Numbered from the stretch's first letter, positions 1-12,395 are shown. The stretch is 64,000 bases of DNA from Azolla caroliniana (GCA_043228905.1 JBHGNT010000012.1:13330001-13394000); one strand, 5' to 3'. The notes: generated from the sequence alone by a model not told the origin. Translations and numbers: made by a program.

Positions 1-36
1 AGACATTGCTTTTAAAATTTATGACCACATATTCAG

Positions 37-1910
37 GATTTAATACCACTTTGCGCCGTGGTCTTGTTACACACCACGAATACATACAAGTTGGAAAAGG
101 AAGGGATGTGGGCCTGAATCAGATAAGCCTGTTTGAAGCCAAAATTGCGAATGGAAATGGTGAACAGACAATGAGTAGAGATGTGTATCGCCTTGGTCAT
201 CGAATGGATTTCTTCAGGATGTTGTCTGTTTATTTCACAACTGTTGGGTTTTACTTCAACACTCTTGTGAGGAGATACTCTTGATTCTTTAATTTTTCTT
301 TCTTTCCTCAGGGATTTTATGTTTATTTTGTTTCTGCACTTATGTTTGGCTTTAAGTTTTTTACTTGATTGCAGATTGTCGTACTTACTGTGTATGTATT
401 CCTCTATGGGAGAATTTATCTTGCCCTTAGTGGTCTAGAAGCTAGCATGTACCACTACGCAGGCCTAGAAGATAATTCTTCTCTGCAGGCTGCCTTGGCA
501 TCTCAATCATTTGTCCAGATTGGACTGTTAATGGCTCTTCCCATGGTGATAGAGATTGGACTCGAGCAAGGATTCCGTAAGGCCCTCAGTGAACTTATCA
601 TAATGCAACTGCAACTTGCGTCAGTTTTTTTCACTTTTTCAATGGGTACAAAAGTTCACTTCTATGGGCGAACATTGCTTCATGGAGGTGCAAAATATAG
701 GTCTACTGGACGTGGATTTGTCGTATTCCATGCTAAGTTTGCTGAAAATTACCGTCTCTACTCACGTAGCCATTTCACAAAAGGACTTGAGCTACTAATA
801 CTTCTGATAGTGTATAATATATATGGAGTTACAGTGCATAAGACAGTTCCCTACCTACTCATTACATTCTCACTGTGGTTCCTAGTAGGGACATGGCTGT
901 ATTCACCTTTCTTGTTTAATCCATCAGGATTTGAATGGCAAAAAATTGTTGATGATTGGGATGATTGGAACAAGTGGGTGAGCAATCGTGGTGGGATTGG
1001 GGTTCCATCAGACAAGAGTTGGGAGTCATGGTGGGATGAAGAACAAACTCATCTCAGTACTTCTGGGCTAAGGGGTCAAATTATCGAAATACTGCTGTCA
1101 ACGAGGTTCCTCTTATATCAGTATGGCCTTGTCTACCATCTAAACATTGCGCATGGCAACAAGAGTATTCTGGTGAGTCCAAACATCCATATGTTACATG
1201 TCAGATTAAAGGTTCCAGGTTGGAGCATTACGATTAATTAATATAAATATCCCAACTGCAGGTGTATGCTTTATCGTGGCTGGTCATTGTGTTTTTGTTG
1301 GCTTTGTTCAAGGTAAATTAGCAAATAACTATGTCATTCTTATAATGGAGCTCAATAACTTTTGATTAACATTGTAGTAACTACTGACTGCCAGGTGGTC
1401 TCTGAGGGAAGACGTCGGTTTAGTGCGGAATTTCAGCTTTTTTTCCGGCTCCTCAAGGGAGGGCTATTTCTTGCGGCTGTAGCAATTTTGATTGTCCTCT
1501 TTACAGTGGGGCAGCTTATAATTGCGGATTTATTGATCAGTCTGATTGCATTCCTCCCATCTGGCTGGGCAATTATTCAGGTAAACTAGTATTAATGATC
1601 TGTGGATGTGGATCTATTTCCTAGTAAAAATACTGCCTGAAAATTGAGCTTTGTGATGCCCTTCCTTTTGCAGATTTCTCAGGCATGTAGGCCAGTGGTG
1701 AGTAAGGCTGGTTTGTGGGAGTCTGTAAAAGCGCTGGCCCGAGGCTATGAGTACCTGATGGGCCTTGTATTATTCATGCCCATAGCTATACTGGCATGGT
1801 TCCCCTTCATTTCTGATTTTCAAACGCGACTGCTATTCAACCAGGCATTCAGTAGAGGATTGCAGATCTCACGTATCCTGGCTGGTAGAAAGGACAAGAA
1901 ATCCAATTGA
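37..1910 (+). CDS. CALS: Callose synthase (1,3-beta-glucan synthase, GT48), last five exons, 5' truncated by window
   Basis: Callose synthase is a plasma-membrane enzyme that makes 1,3-beta-glucan from UDP-glucose. Exons by reading-frame continuity and GT..AG borders are 37-266, 375-1172, 1262-1312, 1395-1580 and 1674-1910 (TGA); bases 1-36 are the end of an intron. They encode about 499 residues, roughly the C-terminal quarter of a protein usually near 1,900-1,950 aa. Visible GT48 signatures include GFNTTLRRG, HHEYIQVGKGRDVGLNQI, RLGHRMDFFRM, FYGRTLLHGGAKYR, TGRGFVVFHAKFAENYR, FNPSGFEWQKIVDDW and the C-terminal RLLFNQAFSRGLQISRIL. Several hydrophobic stretches form the C-terminal membrane cluster. 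The residues SVKALARGYEYLMG and the ending RILAGRK resemble the CALS5/GSL2 (pollen callose) branch more than CALS1 or CALS12, but that assignment is from memory. The exons are intact, with no stop or frameshift. Confidence 0.95.
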
Positions 1911-3001
1911 GTAATGAGGGCTGCATTTAATGATATGTGTTTTTGGACAATCCTCGCATTAAGGGTAACAACATTCACATCAATCAGCTAAGCTCTGAGC
2001 TGACAGTTTTTTTGAAGAGAACGAAGAAACTTATACGAATTTTACTGGGTTATCATTAAGGCCAAAGATGGTAGAATTAATGCCAATTTCTTGCCTCGGT
2101 CCGATACAGTTAGCTCCCCCTTCTTTCACACCAATATCATGTAATTTGAAACTCATCATTTTTGTTGTACACTAGACTTCAATGTAATAGGGATGCGTTG
2201 TCCATTTTTGCATGTCAATGTAATAGAGATATACGATACATGACTGTTTTGTAACTTCTAACTTTTCACTGCTGTTATTAGGCTCCATGTTTTCACATGG
2301 TAGAAAAAGATAGGATAAAATTGTGATTCCAACAAGCAAATGTTATTAAACTAGGAGAGCTAGAAGCTAAATAGGGTTTATCCCTGATCAAACTGTACCA
2401 TTTCTCATTCCCACCATGATACTAGTACCGTGGTATTAGAAATGGGGTTGCTTTGTTAGCAGTCTGATATTAGAACGTTGAAATGCCTGAAAATGTGACC
2501 TCTTCATTTTGATGTACAGATTGCATGCTAACCTTTCATGAAGTGCTAGAAGGTATGAATAAAATATATCCTAGTATGTATGAATGAATGGAGACATCGC
2601 ATTCATATCACAATCATATATGTATATATGTATACATAGAATGAACCATACGTATCATACGTGCATTCGCATTTGAGAATGATTCAATTAAACGTGTATG
2701 GTAAATAATCTCAAAGTTGGATTGGATTGACTAGGGTCTATATTATATATTGATTCACTCTCAATCCTAATAAGTGGGCTCTAATCCATTGTGAACCACC
2801 AACATAAGTATGGTTGCAATATTTGCATTGTATCACATGCATACTTTTGGGATGCAAATCAAAACGTCTCTATCATCCTCACTTTAGAACTATACAAAAA
2901 AATGAGTATGAACTACAAAGATTGAATCAAAATATGTCATTATAAATTATAATCAAACGTTCAAAAACTCATAAAACGTATATTTGAGAATATGAAGAAA
3001 A
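1911..3001. other. 3' UTR and gene-free AT-rich spacer
   Basis: The first few hundred bases after the callose synthase stop are presumably its 3' UTR, but no unambiguous polyadenylation signal stands out. The rest is AT-rich and I see no coding signal, RNA gene or recognisable element on either strand. Confidence 0.5.
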
Positions 3002-3340
3002 CATGACATTAGCAGTATTAGCATAACAACTTACCACTAGGGTGACCTAATTTCTAATAACAAAGAAAGAAAGAAAAAGGAACACGACACTAACATAAAA
3101 TTTTGCCATGACATAGGTAGTAGTAGCATAACAACTTACCACTCGGGTGAGCTAATTTTTAATAACAAAGAAAGAAAGAAAAAGGAACACGACACTAACA
3201 TAAAATTTTGCCATGACATAGGTAGTAGTAGCATAACAACTTACCACTCGGGTGAGCTAATTTTTAATAACAAAGAAAGAAAGAAAAAGAAGAAAAAGGA
3301 AGATGACACTAACATAAAATTTTGCTATGACATGGTACTA
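3002..3340. repeat. 105-bp tandem repeat, about three copies
   Basis: The phrase GCATAACAACTTACCACT starts at 3021, 3126 and 3231, an exact 105-base period. Each unit carries a purine-rich AAAGAAAGAAAGAAAAAGGA block followed by ACACTAACATAAAATTTTGC. Units two and three are nearly identical; the flanking partial units are more diverged and the last purine block is expanded by one AAAGAAG step. Confidence 0.9.
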
Positions 3341-3614
3341 ATGAGAGAGAGAAAATTGGGAATCAAACCCAAGACATAGACAGCAATACCACTAGGGTGA
3401 GCTAAATTGTAATGATAATAAATGAAAAACAAGAAAAAAAAAGGAGCACGTATTTTTCCCATTTCAAACGTGTTCGTTTCCAAACGTTGGAATGCTTGCA
3501 TGAACACGAATATTACGTTCTATGTATGTATATATAGCTATTCAATCTATTCTAATGCTACTAATCATTGTCGCTTACATCTAGCATCAAATTGCTAGCC
3601 ATTAGTAATGTGAA

Positions 3615-4535
3615 GCAATCTAATGCTATGTACTAGATTGCAATGCATTGACCACCAAATGCACAGAAATTTGGTACCAAGTCTCCACTTATGTTTTGCA
3701 TGGTATTCACTTACCCTAAACCCTAAACCCTAAACCCCTAAACCCCTAAACCCTAAACTATTAGTTGAGCATAAAATTTACTTTATGCGCTAAAAGAACA
3801 TAAAGTAAAATTTCAAAATGGCTATCCCCACTCATCCCTATCTTATCTCTCTTTCTCCATACAATTATTAAAGACGTTTCAACATGGAATGCAAAGCAAT
3901 CTTGGTTCATGTAACAAAAATAAATAAATATCATGGGTTCCATAATACATTGTACAACTTTACAGGGTGCATGAAGTGATTATGATTTCCAATACTTGAA
4001 CTTATCTCCCAATGCTCTAGTCATTCATTAAACTAATTGGACATTCGTAATATTCACTTCCAATTGATACCATAAGTGTAAAATAATAGAGCCTATTCCA
4101 ACCATGGCTGAAAGATTTTGTAACCAATACGCCAATTGATCCAAGTATCAACATGTTGATGCTTTATTTCGTTCATTTGAAACCCTTGCTTGGCTTCCTT
4201 CAACTCTATTGTAGTTCTTGTCAAATTTGAATAAGTGCTTGAAAGTGTGGCGTACAAGATCATTTGTCTCAATGTTGATAATTGTAGAGACCATGAAGAT
4301 AGTTTGAACTTGTATAGCATATTGCAATGCATTGTCCTTCAAATACATAATTATTTTGTCTTAAGCTTCGACTTGTGCTTTGCATGATATTCACTTAATT
4401 GATCAATGTAACACAATCTAAGGCTATATACTAGATAGCAATGCATTGGGCTCCAAAGACATAGAAAATTTCGACCAAGCTTCAACTTGTGCATTGCATG
4501 ACACACTTAATTGACTATTAGTTGAGCATAAAATT
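3615..4535. repeat. Diverged direct repeats of about 100-165 bp (3 copies)
   Basis: Three related segments occur at about 3615-3780, 4315-4400 and 4405-4535. They share AGATxGCAATGCATTG, a TTxxGACTTGTG-like stretch, TTGCATGxTATTCACTTA and, in the first and third copies, ACTATTAGTTGAGCATAAA. The first copy differs from the third mainly by the telomeric tract at 3714-3758. No coding potential is seen. Confidence 0.65.
3714..3758. repeat. Interstitial telomere-type repeat (CCCTAAA)n
   Basis: About six imperfect copies of CCCTAAA, two of them with an extra C, lie in tandem. This is the Arabidopsis-type plant telomere unit. The tract sits between CACTTA and ACTATTAGTTGAG, which in the related copy near 4506-4525 are separated only by ATTG. 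Confidence 0.9.
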
Positions 4536-5543
4536 TAGTAGTGACTTGGTTCTATAGGTTCAATGTAGGAAAAGTTCTTATTCAGCCCATCAGATTACCT
4601 TTTACTTTATAATTATGCTATACAATTTAGCAATAGTTGAGGTCACCATGATTGTACGATAATTGCTATCTAACTCTTATCTCCTAGCTTACATTTTGGA
4701 TCAATCTAATTCATGAGCCAAGCATTCCGCAAACCTTGTTTAGTAGCTTCTTTTATGATAATCATGATCGAGAGTTACATCAACTACTTTCCCATTAACC
4801 ATCTTCTTTGTTCAAATATTGACATCTTCAAGATCCATGTGTTACAAGGTGTTTCAATGTTCTCAACTATAGGAGCTACTCTCTCATTCATTACATGCTT
4901 TGTACAGATTCTAACATCTCTTCATTTGTAAATTCACCTTTGATATCTTCCTTCTTACCATTTTTCCAAAAAAGAACTCATTTAGTTAAAATATACATAA
5001 AACTCGATCCCTTTCTTGGGAAGGCCGAGCCAAGACTATCCTATCCTACACAAGAGATCTTGCTTATTGATCTTACACTTTCACATATGGCTCTAGCCAT
5101 CCTTTCATGCACATTACCTACATTCACTATCCCACATGCCATGTCTTTCACACCCCTCGTTCATCTAATGGGAGGGGGGAACAACCATTTGGGTACGTCA
5201 TACTTCCATAGTATATCCATTCCATTTGTTGCGGCCATCAGTGTAGTACACCATCACTTTCGAAAATTCAGCCTCATTAGTTCTGCATCATCATTAGTAC
5301 CATCAATCCGCTCACATTGAGCTCTTAGTGTAGTTTTTAATGTGTGCCAGATTAGCTTAATTGATTTAGTAGGGGGGCGTTTGTGTGCTGAAAATACCTA
5401 GGTACACCTTGTTGTCCATATATACCATATAGCAAGGGGGGCAAGCAACATCCAAAAATCTCCAAGTTTTTGATTCTGTGCACAAGTTGTAGGTACCCTG
5501 TTGCCAGTGATCAGGCCACACAATGCCATTCTCCCCTCTGTAC

Positions 5544-5567
5544 TTAGGGTTTAGGGTTTAGGGTTAG
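5544..5567. repeat. Second interstitial telomere-type tract, opposite orientation (TTTAGGG)n
   Basis: Three TTAGGGT units run at 5544-5567, in the orientation opposite to the tract at 3714-3758. They lie at the downstream edge of the LINE-like remnant. The tract is short, so chance or recombination origin cannot be separated. Confidence 0.75.
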
Positions 5568-5569
5568 TT

Positions 5570-6945
5570 GTCTCCATGTTAGGATTGGTTGGAGCTTAAA
5601 CAACCTTTTCCTTTTCCATTCTTGCATTTGGAAATATTGTCTTTTCTTTATCCTCTCTATTTTTTTATATTGGTGCCATGACATGATACGTTCACATTCC
5701 CCTTTCGCAAACTTATATAGTTTGAGATATATCTTCCATTCCTCATCAAACCAAGAATTACATGGGAAACTAGGTCTTTTATGTCCACCAACACACATTC
5801 CTAACTGTTGATATCCTACCTCAAGGATGAAAATTTTCAAATGTTTCCAATTTTCTTTAACATCATTACCTAGAGAGTTTTGACAAATGGTTCTCGGCTT
5901 CTTTTGCGTAGATCGTAGCTTTATTTTAACAAGGTCAAATGATGTATCTTCTTTCCTCTTTCACATTACCGCATTTGTTGATAGAGTGTGAGAGTGTAAG
6001 GTCTAAGTTCAAGGGCTTATGGTCTGGGTTCAAGGATAGAGCACCAATTTAAAAATGCATTCATCATGGATAGATCACATGCCTTCCTAAATATATAACC
6101 TACTACACTTCATCCTCATGAGGCTGGTAAACATGTGAGTACATTTGTCAAAGGAAAAACATTTATACAATTTAAGACAATGAAGTTTGTGCAATCAAGC
6201 ACATGTATAAGAATCTTTCTATAATCCGTCACAATGCAATCCTTTGAATCACGTAATAGTCAAGAATCCACTTTATTTTCTTCCGATATCTCCATATTTT
6301 GGTATTTTCAACTTTAGCATTAAAGTCTTCAATAATAAACACTTTACCAAGCTTCTAAAAACCACTATGTCTTGACATAAGCCTATGAAAGGATCATCAC
6401 ATTCCAACCCAAATCTATGATAATCGTTTGACTCTGTATGAGGAATGTAGCATGCGACTATGTAGAGATTCTTTATGCCCAAATTAATCTTTATCCATAT
6501 ATGTGAATATATGCGCAAGTTTTTGTATTGGGTTGGGTGTTATAACATGGTGTTTAATAGCAACAACTTTGAATATCAATCAATGAATGATTTAGTATCT
6601 TCTTGCTATAGATATATTGTTGATTATATAACTCCATATCAATAGGTATCACTTATAATCATCATACTTACATAATCTTGTATAATGATCTAATCTCTCA
6701 TGGTAAATACATGCCATCGTTGCACATCCAATATTCCCTTTAGAGTGAGGCCATATTGATTTGATAAAGTAGCCATCAATCTTAGGTATGTGTTTTGCAT
6801 CATGCTCCCAAGTTTCAACCAAAAATATCACATCAATACCTTGCATGACATCACTTAGTTTTAATGCCTTATCCCATGGACATCCTCTACAATTCCAAAA
6901 CATGATTTTCAAAATGGAGGTATTTGTAGTTCCATGGGTCATCAC
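5570..6945 (-). pseudogene. Decayed LINE-like element, apurinic endonuclease-type domain
   Basis: On the minus strand, broken reading frames resemble the endonuclease-exonuclease-phosphatase domain of plant non-LTR retrotransposons. 6945-6649 reads LKIMFWNCRGCPWDKA then DVIFLVETWEHD, the usual N-terminal WNCRG and ETW motifs. About 6518-6270 reads LYIVACYIPHTES and, after a frame change, VFIIEDFNAKVENT, corresponding to the GDFNAR catalytic motif with G replaced by E. 5840-5545 contains CNSWFDEEWK, like the linker between endonuclease and reverse transcriptase. I do not see a convincing reverse transcriptase further on. Stops and frame changes make it non-functional. The LINE assignment is inference from motif order. 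Confidence 0.6.
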
Positions 6946-8560
6946 TTGCTATGCTTTTTGAATTCCTTTCGTTGATGCATATGCTTGCCCTCAAATTCAC
7001 CCTCAAATTAGACAGAGATTTGAACTCAAAACTTCAACTTTCAAAAATTGAACTCTGAATATACTTTGAGAAATCATGTACATAAGATATGGTTGTTGGT
7101 ACTTCTCTGATTCGGATGAGCTCAATAGTATTAGTTGTCATGTCTACCTACAAAATTAGACTAGTTGTGTTGCATGCTTCGTTTACATGATTGACCAGAC
7201 CATCTTTGTTGGTTGCTAAAACTACTCTCAAAATGGGGCCCTCAATACAAATAACGAAATCACAAAAACGAGCATAATCACACTCACAAAGGAATAAAGG
7301 CATACAAAACAACACTATGAGCAAAAAACATTCCACAACCAAAACATATTATTTCCTGAATATTTGTTGTAAATATCCATTACATAAAAGGGATGAAGTA
7401 TAAACCAATTATAATGGTTTTATTTCTACAAATAAAAATTTATACATTAATTTAAAAGAAAAAACTGCTACATAGCTTATCCACTAAGAAATGTTAATCT
7501 ATCCCCTTGATCGAATAAGTGGTCTTTTCCGCGATGTCGCACCCTTCTTCAACCTTTTTCTAAACGATTTCCCATTTTGCCTCGCCTCTTTCATCCATTG
7601 AGCAGTTGTGTCCTCTGACAAAATATCCATTGGATCCTACTTCGAAAGCAAGTTAGCAACTTCCTTCACTAGTTGTTCAAGACAAGGAGAATGCGGTTCT
7701 ACAACATCATGTGTAGGGCTAGGTGGGGTTGTTGTAAGGTGTTGTGCCACAGAACTATTACATCAAGTGTTCAAAAACATTGTTTTTTCGCACGTCAAAA
7801 TTACGTGTTGGGTAGACTATTTATTATTCTGTACAGTCTTGCCCAATTCACTTTAGTCTTCCACAAGCAAAGAATGATGTTGATCTGAAGGAGATGTCTA
7901 GGCATGACTCTTACTCTCAACCACATCACCAAATATCTCCTCATCGGTTGCAGTGTTAGCCTGAATGGACATATTGTAGGTGAGTTAAAGCTTGAGGGTC
8001 TACAACAACATGTATCGGCTAATTTGTGGTTGGTAATGCTAGCTAACTCCCACAATCACTACCACTCCTCCCTAGTCTTAGCTAATTAGGTACTACCATA
8101 ACATATACTTTCTTTTATCAAATAGTAAACTTACCTGTTTGTTACGTCCACTCTTTGGGGAGAGTTGTGGAGCAATACCCTAAACACATTCATGAAGTGC
8201 GACAATCAAATGCAAAACATGCTAAACGATATGTATGTTGGCATGCTCGCAAGCGATGCATGTGGAATGAATAGTCAATGTACTTTGTCCACCGGCTACT
8301 ATTGGCATAAAAGGCTGACACCTTCCACTTTGTATCTTTAGTGTGAACACGTCCTCTAGCTAGGTCTTGAGTATTAAGTTCAAGCCTAACATTGTAAACA
8401 AATATATACTCGGAGTGTAGAGTTACAACGTGAGAGAATAAGAACTTCCATTGAAGCTCTAAAACTATGTCCATCTTTTGTTTCTCTTCTTGTTGTATAT
8501 CAGTGTTGTTTGTTGTACATCATCTTGAAGGTTCTCATACACATTCTTCTGCATATCCAT
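6946..8560. other. Gene-free AT-rich spacer
   Basis: I see no supported coding region here. Short open frames on both strands lack recognisable domains and overlap each other. The last few hundred bases before 8578 may be the 5' LTR of the copia remnant that follows, but no terminal repeat partner is in the window. Confidence 0.4.
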
Positions 8561-8576
8561 TCTTATGCTTACATCA

Positions 8577-8590
8577 AGTGGTATAAGAGT
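8577..8590 (+). promoter_or_regulatory. Degenerate primer-binding site of copia remnant (copia5)
   Basis: AAGTGGTATAAGAGTGA resembles TGGTATCAGAGC, the complement of initiator methionine tRNA used by most copia elements. It lies about 130 bases before the gag homology, as expected for a copia leader. Confidence 0.4.
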
Positions 8591-8699
8591 GACCTCTCTG
8601 TCTAGCGGAAACGAAAAACAGAAGAGACATAGAAGAGAAGTTATCTGGCTCAAAGAAAAGACAAGGTCAACAACATCTACTTCTAGTAAAAGAATGATG

Positions 8700-9295
8700 A
8701 CACAGTCTGACACAAGTGTGGAAGTTCGATGGGAAGAACTTCGCCCTCTGGAAGGAAATGATGCAGGATGTACTCATCATCGGACGACAAGTTGACGCAA
8801 TTTGGCACACTACCAAGCCAACTTCAATGTCTGCAAAAGAATGATGATCTATGGACGAAATAGCCATATCGACCATTCAAATGCATATGGTCGAGAACGT
8901 CTATTTTAGCATGGCCAAGGGGACTAGCCAAGAAGACAACAACATTCTCTTTGTGGGAGAAGTTACAAGTGGTGTATGAGAAGAAATTCTCCTCATCAAA
9001 GTTGATACTAATTCGACAACTATTCAACATGAAGATGAGAGAGATGGATCCAACAACCTCCCACATTAACACCTTCAGTCGGGTGTTATCTGAACTCTCC
9101 TCCCAAGTGATTAACTTCGAAGAAGAAGTCAAAGCCCTTGCCCTCCTTTCGAGCTTGCCAGTGAGTTGGGAGGTATTCTGCACGACCTTTGCCAATAGTT
9201 GTCCGAATCTAAATCTAGATGAGTCGATCGGACAAGTCCTCACCGAGGACATTCCAGGAAAATCGATGGGACTTACTATTGAGATGAGATCGTAA
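8700..9295 (+). pseudogene. Ty1/copia gag fragment (copia5)
   Basis: A first frame near 8717 reads KFDGKNFALWKEMMQDVLI, the start of the copia gag polypeptide of UBN2 type. After stops near 8843-8850 and a frame change near 8940 the homology continues as LWEKLQVVYEKKFSSSK, MKMREMDPTTSHINTF and ALALLSSLPVSWEVF to about 9295. The zinc knuckle, protease, integrase and reverse transcriptase are absent. It is a truncated 5' piece of a dead element. Confidence 0.8.
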
Positions 9296-10090
9296 ATTAG
9301 TGAGGACGATATGCTGAAATGTAGAGACAGAACACAAAAACAACAAAATGGACAAATACACAATGCACATTGTTTTACGTGGAAACCCTAAAAGGGGAAA
9401 ACCACGGGAACAGAGATACACTATACAATCAAAGAATACAAAAGGGAGAAAAGAATACAACACTCTTCTGCACAGAGTGTACTAGCCATGCAGGGCTCTT
9501 GGTGTCTAACCTCACTTAGCTATGGTGTCGCTCACACTCTCACTCTTGCGTCTCTCTACTTTGCGCGTAACTACAGAAACTCTAATCTACTCAACACTTT
9601 CTATTCTACACACTCTTTATGTTTGCCCTAGGTGTATTTATACTTATACACAATATGAGATATTTACAAATGTAGCCTCTACTACTATTATTCCTATTAT
9701 TATAGTAATAACAGTAACAATTAATCAGCTGATTGGTTGACTAGTCGATTCGACTAACCGACTCCTAGGTGTATTTATACTTATACAAAATATGAGATAT
9801 TTACAAATGTAGCCTCTACTACTATTATTCCTATTATTATAGTAATAACAGTAACAATTAATCAGCTGATTGGTCGACTAGTCGATTCGACTAACAGACT
9901 CCTATGTCGACTGTGCATTCGGCCCGACTAGTCGATCATGTCTTCGACTTGGATCACTTGTACAATGCTGTGGACTCGCCAATCCACTCTCTATGTCATC
10001 GACTATTAGCTCTTAGCTCGACTAGTCGGCTACTCCTTGTCTTCGACTATTAGCTTGAACAGTCGGCTCCTCCCATAGGAGGGACATCAA
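9296..10090. repeat. Repeat-rich spacer with a 137-bp tandem duplication
   Basis: Two nearly identical 137-base units lie at about 9627-9763 and 9764-9900, starting at CCTAGGTG or CCTAGGTGT. Both contain a run of TACTACTATTATTCC and ATCAGCTGATTGG. From 9730 to 10070 the motif GACTAGTCGATTCGACT and shorter CGACTAGTCG variants recur, giving many potential hairpins. 9330-9480 has the look of the R-U5 part of a copia LTR in minus orientation, but no partner LTR is visible, so this is not claimed. Confidence 0.7.
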
Positions 10091-10099
10091 AAGCAAGGA

Positions 10100-11880
10100 G
10101 AGCGGTTGAATATTGCTGAGCCACTTTATGGCTAGCTGAAGAAGGGGCAGAAGTTTGAATGGGGCGAGGAGCACTCGAAGGCGATGCGAAGACTGAAGGG
10201 GATGTTAACGGTGAAACTCGCTCTCCGGAAGGCAATCTACAGGAAGGAGACCCCAATTTACGTCACGGTCGACACGAGTCGGACCGGAATCGGGTGGGTG
10301 ATAAACCAGGAGGATGAAGGCGGTACGAGATTCGCCATCTGATTCAAAGTGACGATACTAAGTGAGCGACAACGAGGATACGCCCATGTCAAGTGGGAGC
10401 TGTGGGGTTTCATTTCCGTGGTAAAGGCCGATAAAGTATACTTGATTGGGGCGGAGGTAATCATCGAGACAGACTACTTCCCGATTCTCGGGATGGTATC
10501 CGGATGCGCGGCCCCGGACCTAGCAATGCTAAGGTGGATCGTGTACATGAGGTCCCTGAACCCGGAAATCTGACACATTTCTAAGAAAGACAACGCCATG
10601 GCCGATATGCTATCAAGAGCAGGTATGAAATGGAAGATGTCATGGTATCCGAGGATGAGGAATTTAGAGTCGACATCTTTGAGTCGGCTCGACTGTCGGC
10701 TCATGGATGAAACACTCCGACCCTACACACATTCAACGAGGATGACTACGAAGGGGAGTGGCTTCTCATTGGGAGTTTCTTAAGCACGATGGCGGTAGGC
10801 GCATCATGGAAGAACGAAGAGGCCGGTCGAATCCAGAAGAAGGCCTACCCATTCTTCCTACGAGACGGGGTAATTTGGCGGCACCCGAAGAGGCGAAATG
10901 GTACACCACTCTGGGTGGTAACAAAGGAGGACCACTTGGTCCTATTGGCCATGTTTCATGAGAGTCCTTGGTCTGGACATAGGGGGACATGGGCCACATT
11001 TCGAGAAGCTCAAGGAGAGATATTGGTGGCTGGGGATGTACAACGATGTGCAACAGTTCGTGAGAACGTGTCAAAAACTGCCAAGTACATTCCAGAGTTT
11101 GACACAACGACAAGCTTCACCCGACCTACCTGCCAACCATTCAATTCGAGTGGATGGTCGACTTAGTGATGATGCTGGTGGGGGTAGGGAAGATGAGATA
11201 GTCGGTGCTTGCAAGGGAGGACCTGATGAACTAGGTGGAAGACGGAGCCTTAACGAACAACATGACCATGACAATATGCAAGTTCCTGATTGAGGATTTG
11301 GTATGCCGATACAAATGCTTTGGGAAGCCACGGAGCTATTCGACTGACTAGGGGTCAACATCTCTCGCACAATGGCATACAATCTGGAGGTGAATGGGAA
11401 GGTCAAACGAGGGCACGAGCCGATCGTTAAGGCAATTGTGCGAGCATGCAACGGACGAGTCGAGAACTGGCTGGGACTCCTACCTTATGCCTTGTGGGCC
11501 GACCGAACTACCCACAGTTCGGTACATGCCAGCGGAACTCATGTTCCGCCAGAAACCGATCATGGTGGTGGAACAAATGATCACTTCGTGGATGGCGGTC
11601 GACTAGGCAGAAGAGATAGAGTCGAGAGGAGCGGCTAGCTGTATGGATTCAACAACTCGAAAGGCGACCGGAGCACATGGAACGAGAGAAGGCAAAGATA
11701 AAGGAGGCAAGAATAAAGAACACGGAGCGGTTCAACCGAATGCAATGATTGCGACCGAGAAAGATAGAAGAGGGCGACACGGATGTTCACCAGACCTAGA
11801 GGTGGGGGACGAGGACACCGATGAGGATGGGGAGCCGGATGAGGACCTGATTGGCGACGGTTCGGAGGAAGATGAGTGAG
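10100..11880 (+). pseudogene. Ty3/gypsy remnant G: RT end, RNase H, integrase
   Basis: Homology runs across several frames. 10140-10330 reads KFEWGEEHSKAMRRLK then VTVDTSRTGIGWVINQ, the join of RT thumb and RNase H. 10349-10620 has LSERQRGYAHVKWELWG and DNAMADMLSRAG, the RNase H end. 10850-11100 gives HESPWSGHRGTWATF and RYWWLGMYNDVQQF, the integrase zinc-binding region. 11370-11640 resembles the integrase core end. 11643-11879 is a very acidic tail (EDTDEDGEPDED). Gag, protease and most of RT are missing. Stops and frameshifts are common. The family differs from A, B and E in this window. Confidence 0.7.
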
Positions 11881-11947
11881 GCTCGAAGCAGAATCTCGAC
11901 TGCCACACTAAATGACACATGCTAGAGGATGTGCGTTTTGGTGGGGG

Positions 11948-12395
11948 TGTATGTCGTGGAGGACTTCAGATACCAGAAGAAATCTCGCTGGTTGCGTATG
12001 AACAAGGACGTGCACAGATGCACATAAAAAGAGATATTGTATAAACTATTGTAAATAACCGAAGACTAATAAGTACAAGGTGGGAGTGTTTAATAGGTAC
12101 TTTATGATCCCTCGAAAGGAGGGGAATAAAAGTGTGAGAAAACAGAAAAATAGGGAGGGAATCACTCACAGAAGTGATTGTCCTTAGTACTGATGTAACA
12201 ACCTCTCCTTGTGCTATAAAAGGAGAGGACAAAGACTGAGAGAGCATCCATCGATTTGGAGGAGGGGACTTTGCCGGTTTGTGCTCGCGATTTCTTGTTT
12301 TTATGCTCAGTGCTGTTTCGATAAATAGGTGTGAGTCATCTGCTCGCGTAGGAAACTCGTGTGCTCCCAACCAGAGGCTCATTCGTATCTGTATG
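11948..12395 (+). repeat. 3' LTR of remnant G
   Basis: A purine tract GGTGGGGGTG just before 11948 looks like a polypurine tract, followed by TGTATGTCGTGG, which I take as the LTR start. A TATA-like TGCTATAAAAGG lies near 12211. The right end is set by the start of A1 at 12396, so the LTR may be cut short. No 5' partner is in the window. Confidence 0.5.

Noticed and set aside
3002-3340. CRISPR-like spaced repeat
   Set aside because: Repeats are 105 bases and contiguous, not short repeats with unique spacers, and the DNA is plant nuclear.
4895-5320. 141-codon open frame on the plus strand
   Set aside because: It has no recognisable domain, its composition is like the AT-rich spacer, and it lies opposite the possible continuation of the LINE remnant.
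7608-8089. Overlapping short frames on both strands
   Set aside because: No domain, no conserved start context and mutual overlap; treated as non-coding spacer.
9330-9480. Copia LTR in minus orientation
   Set aside because: Composition suggests it, but there is no partner LTR, primer site or target duplication in the window.
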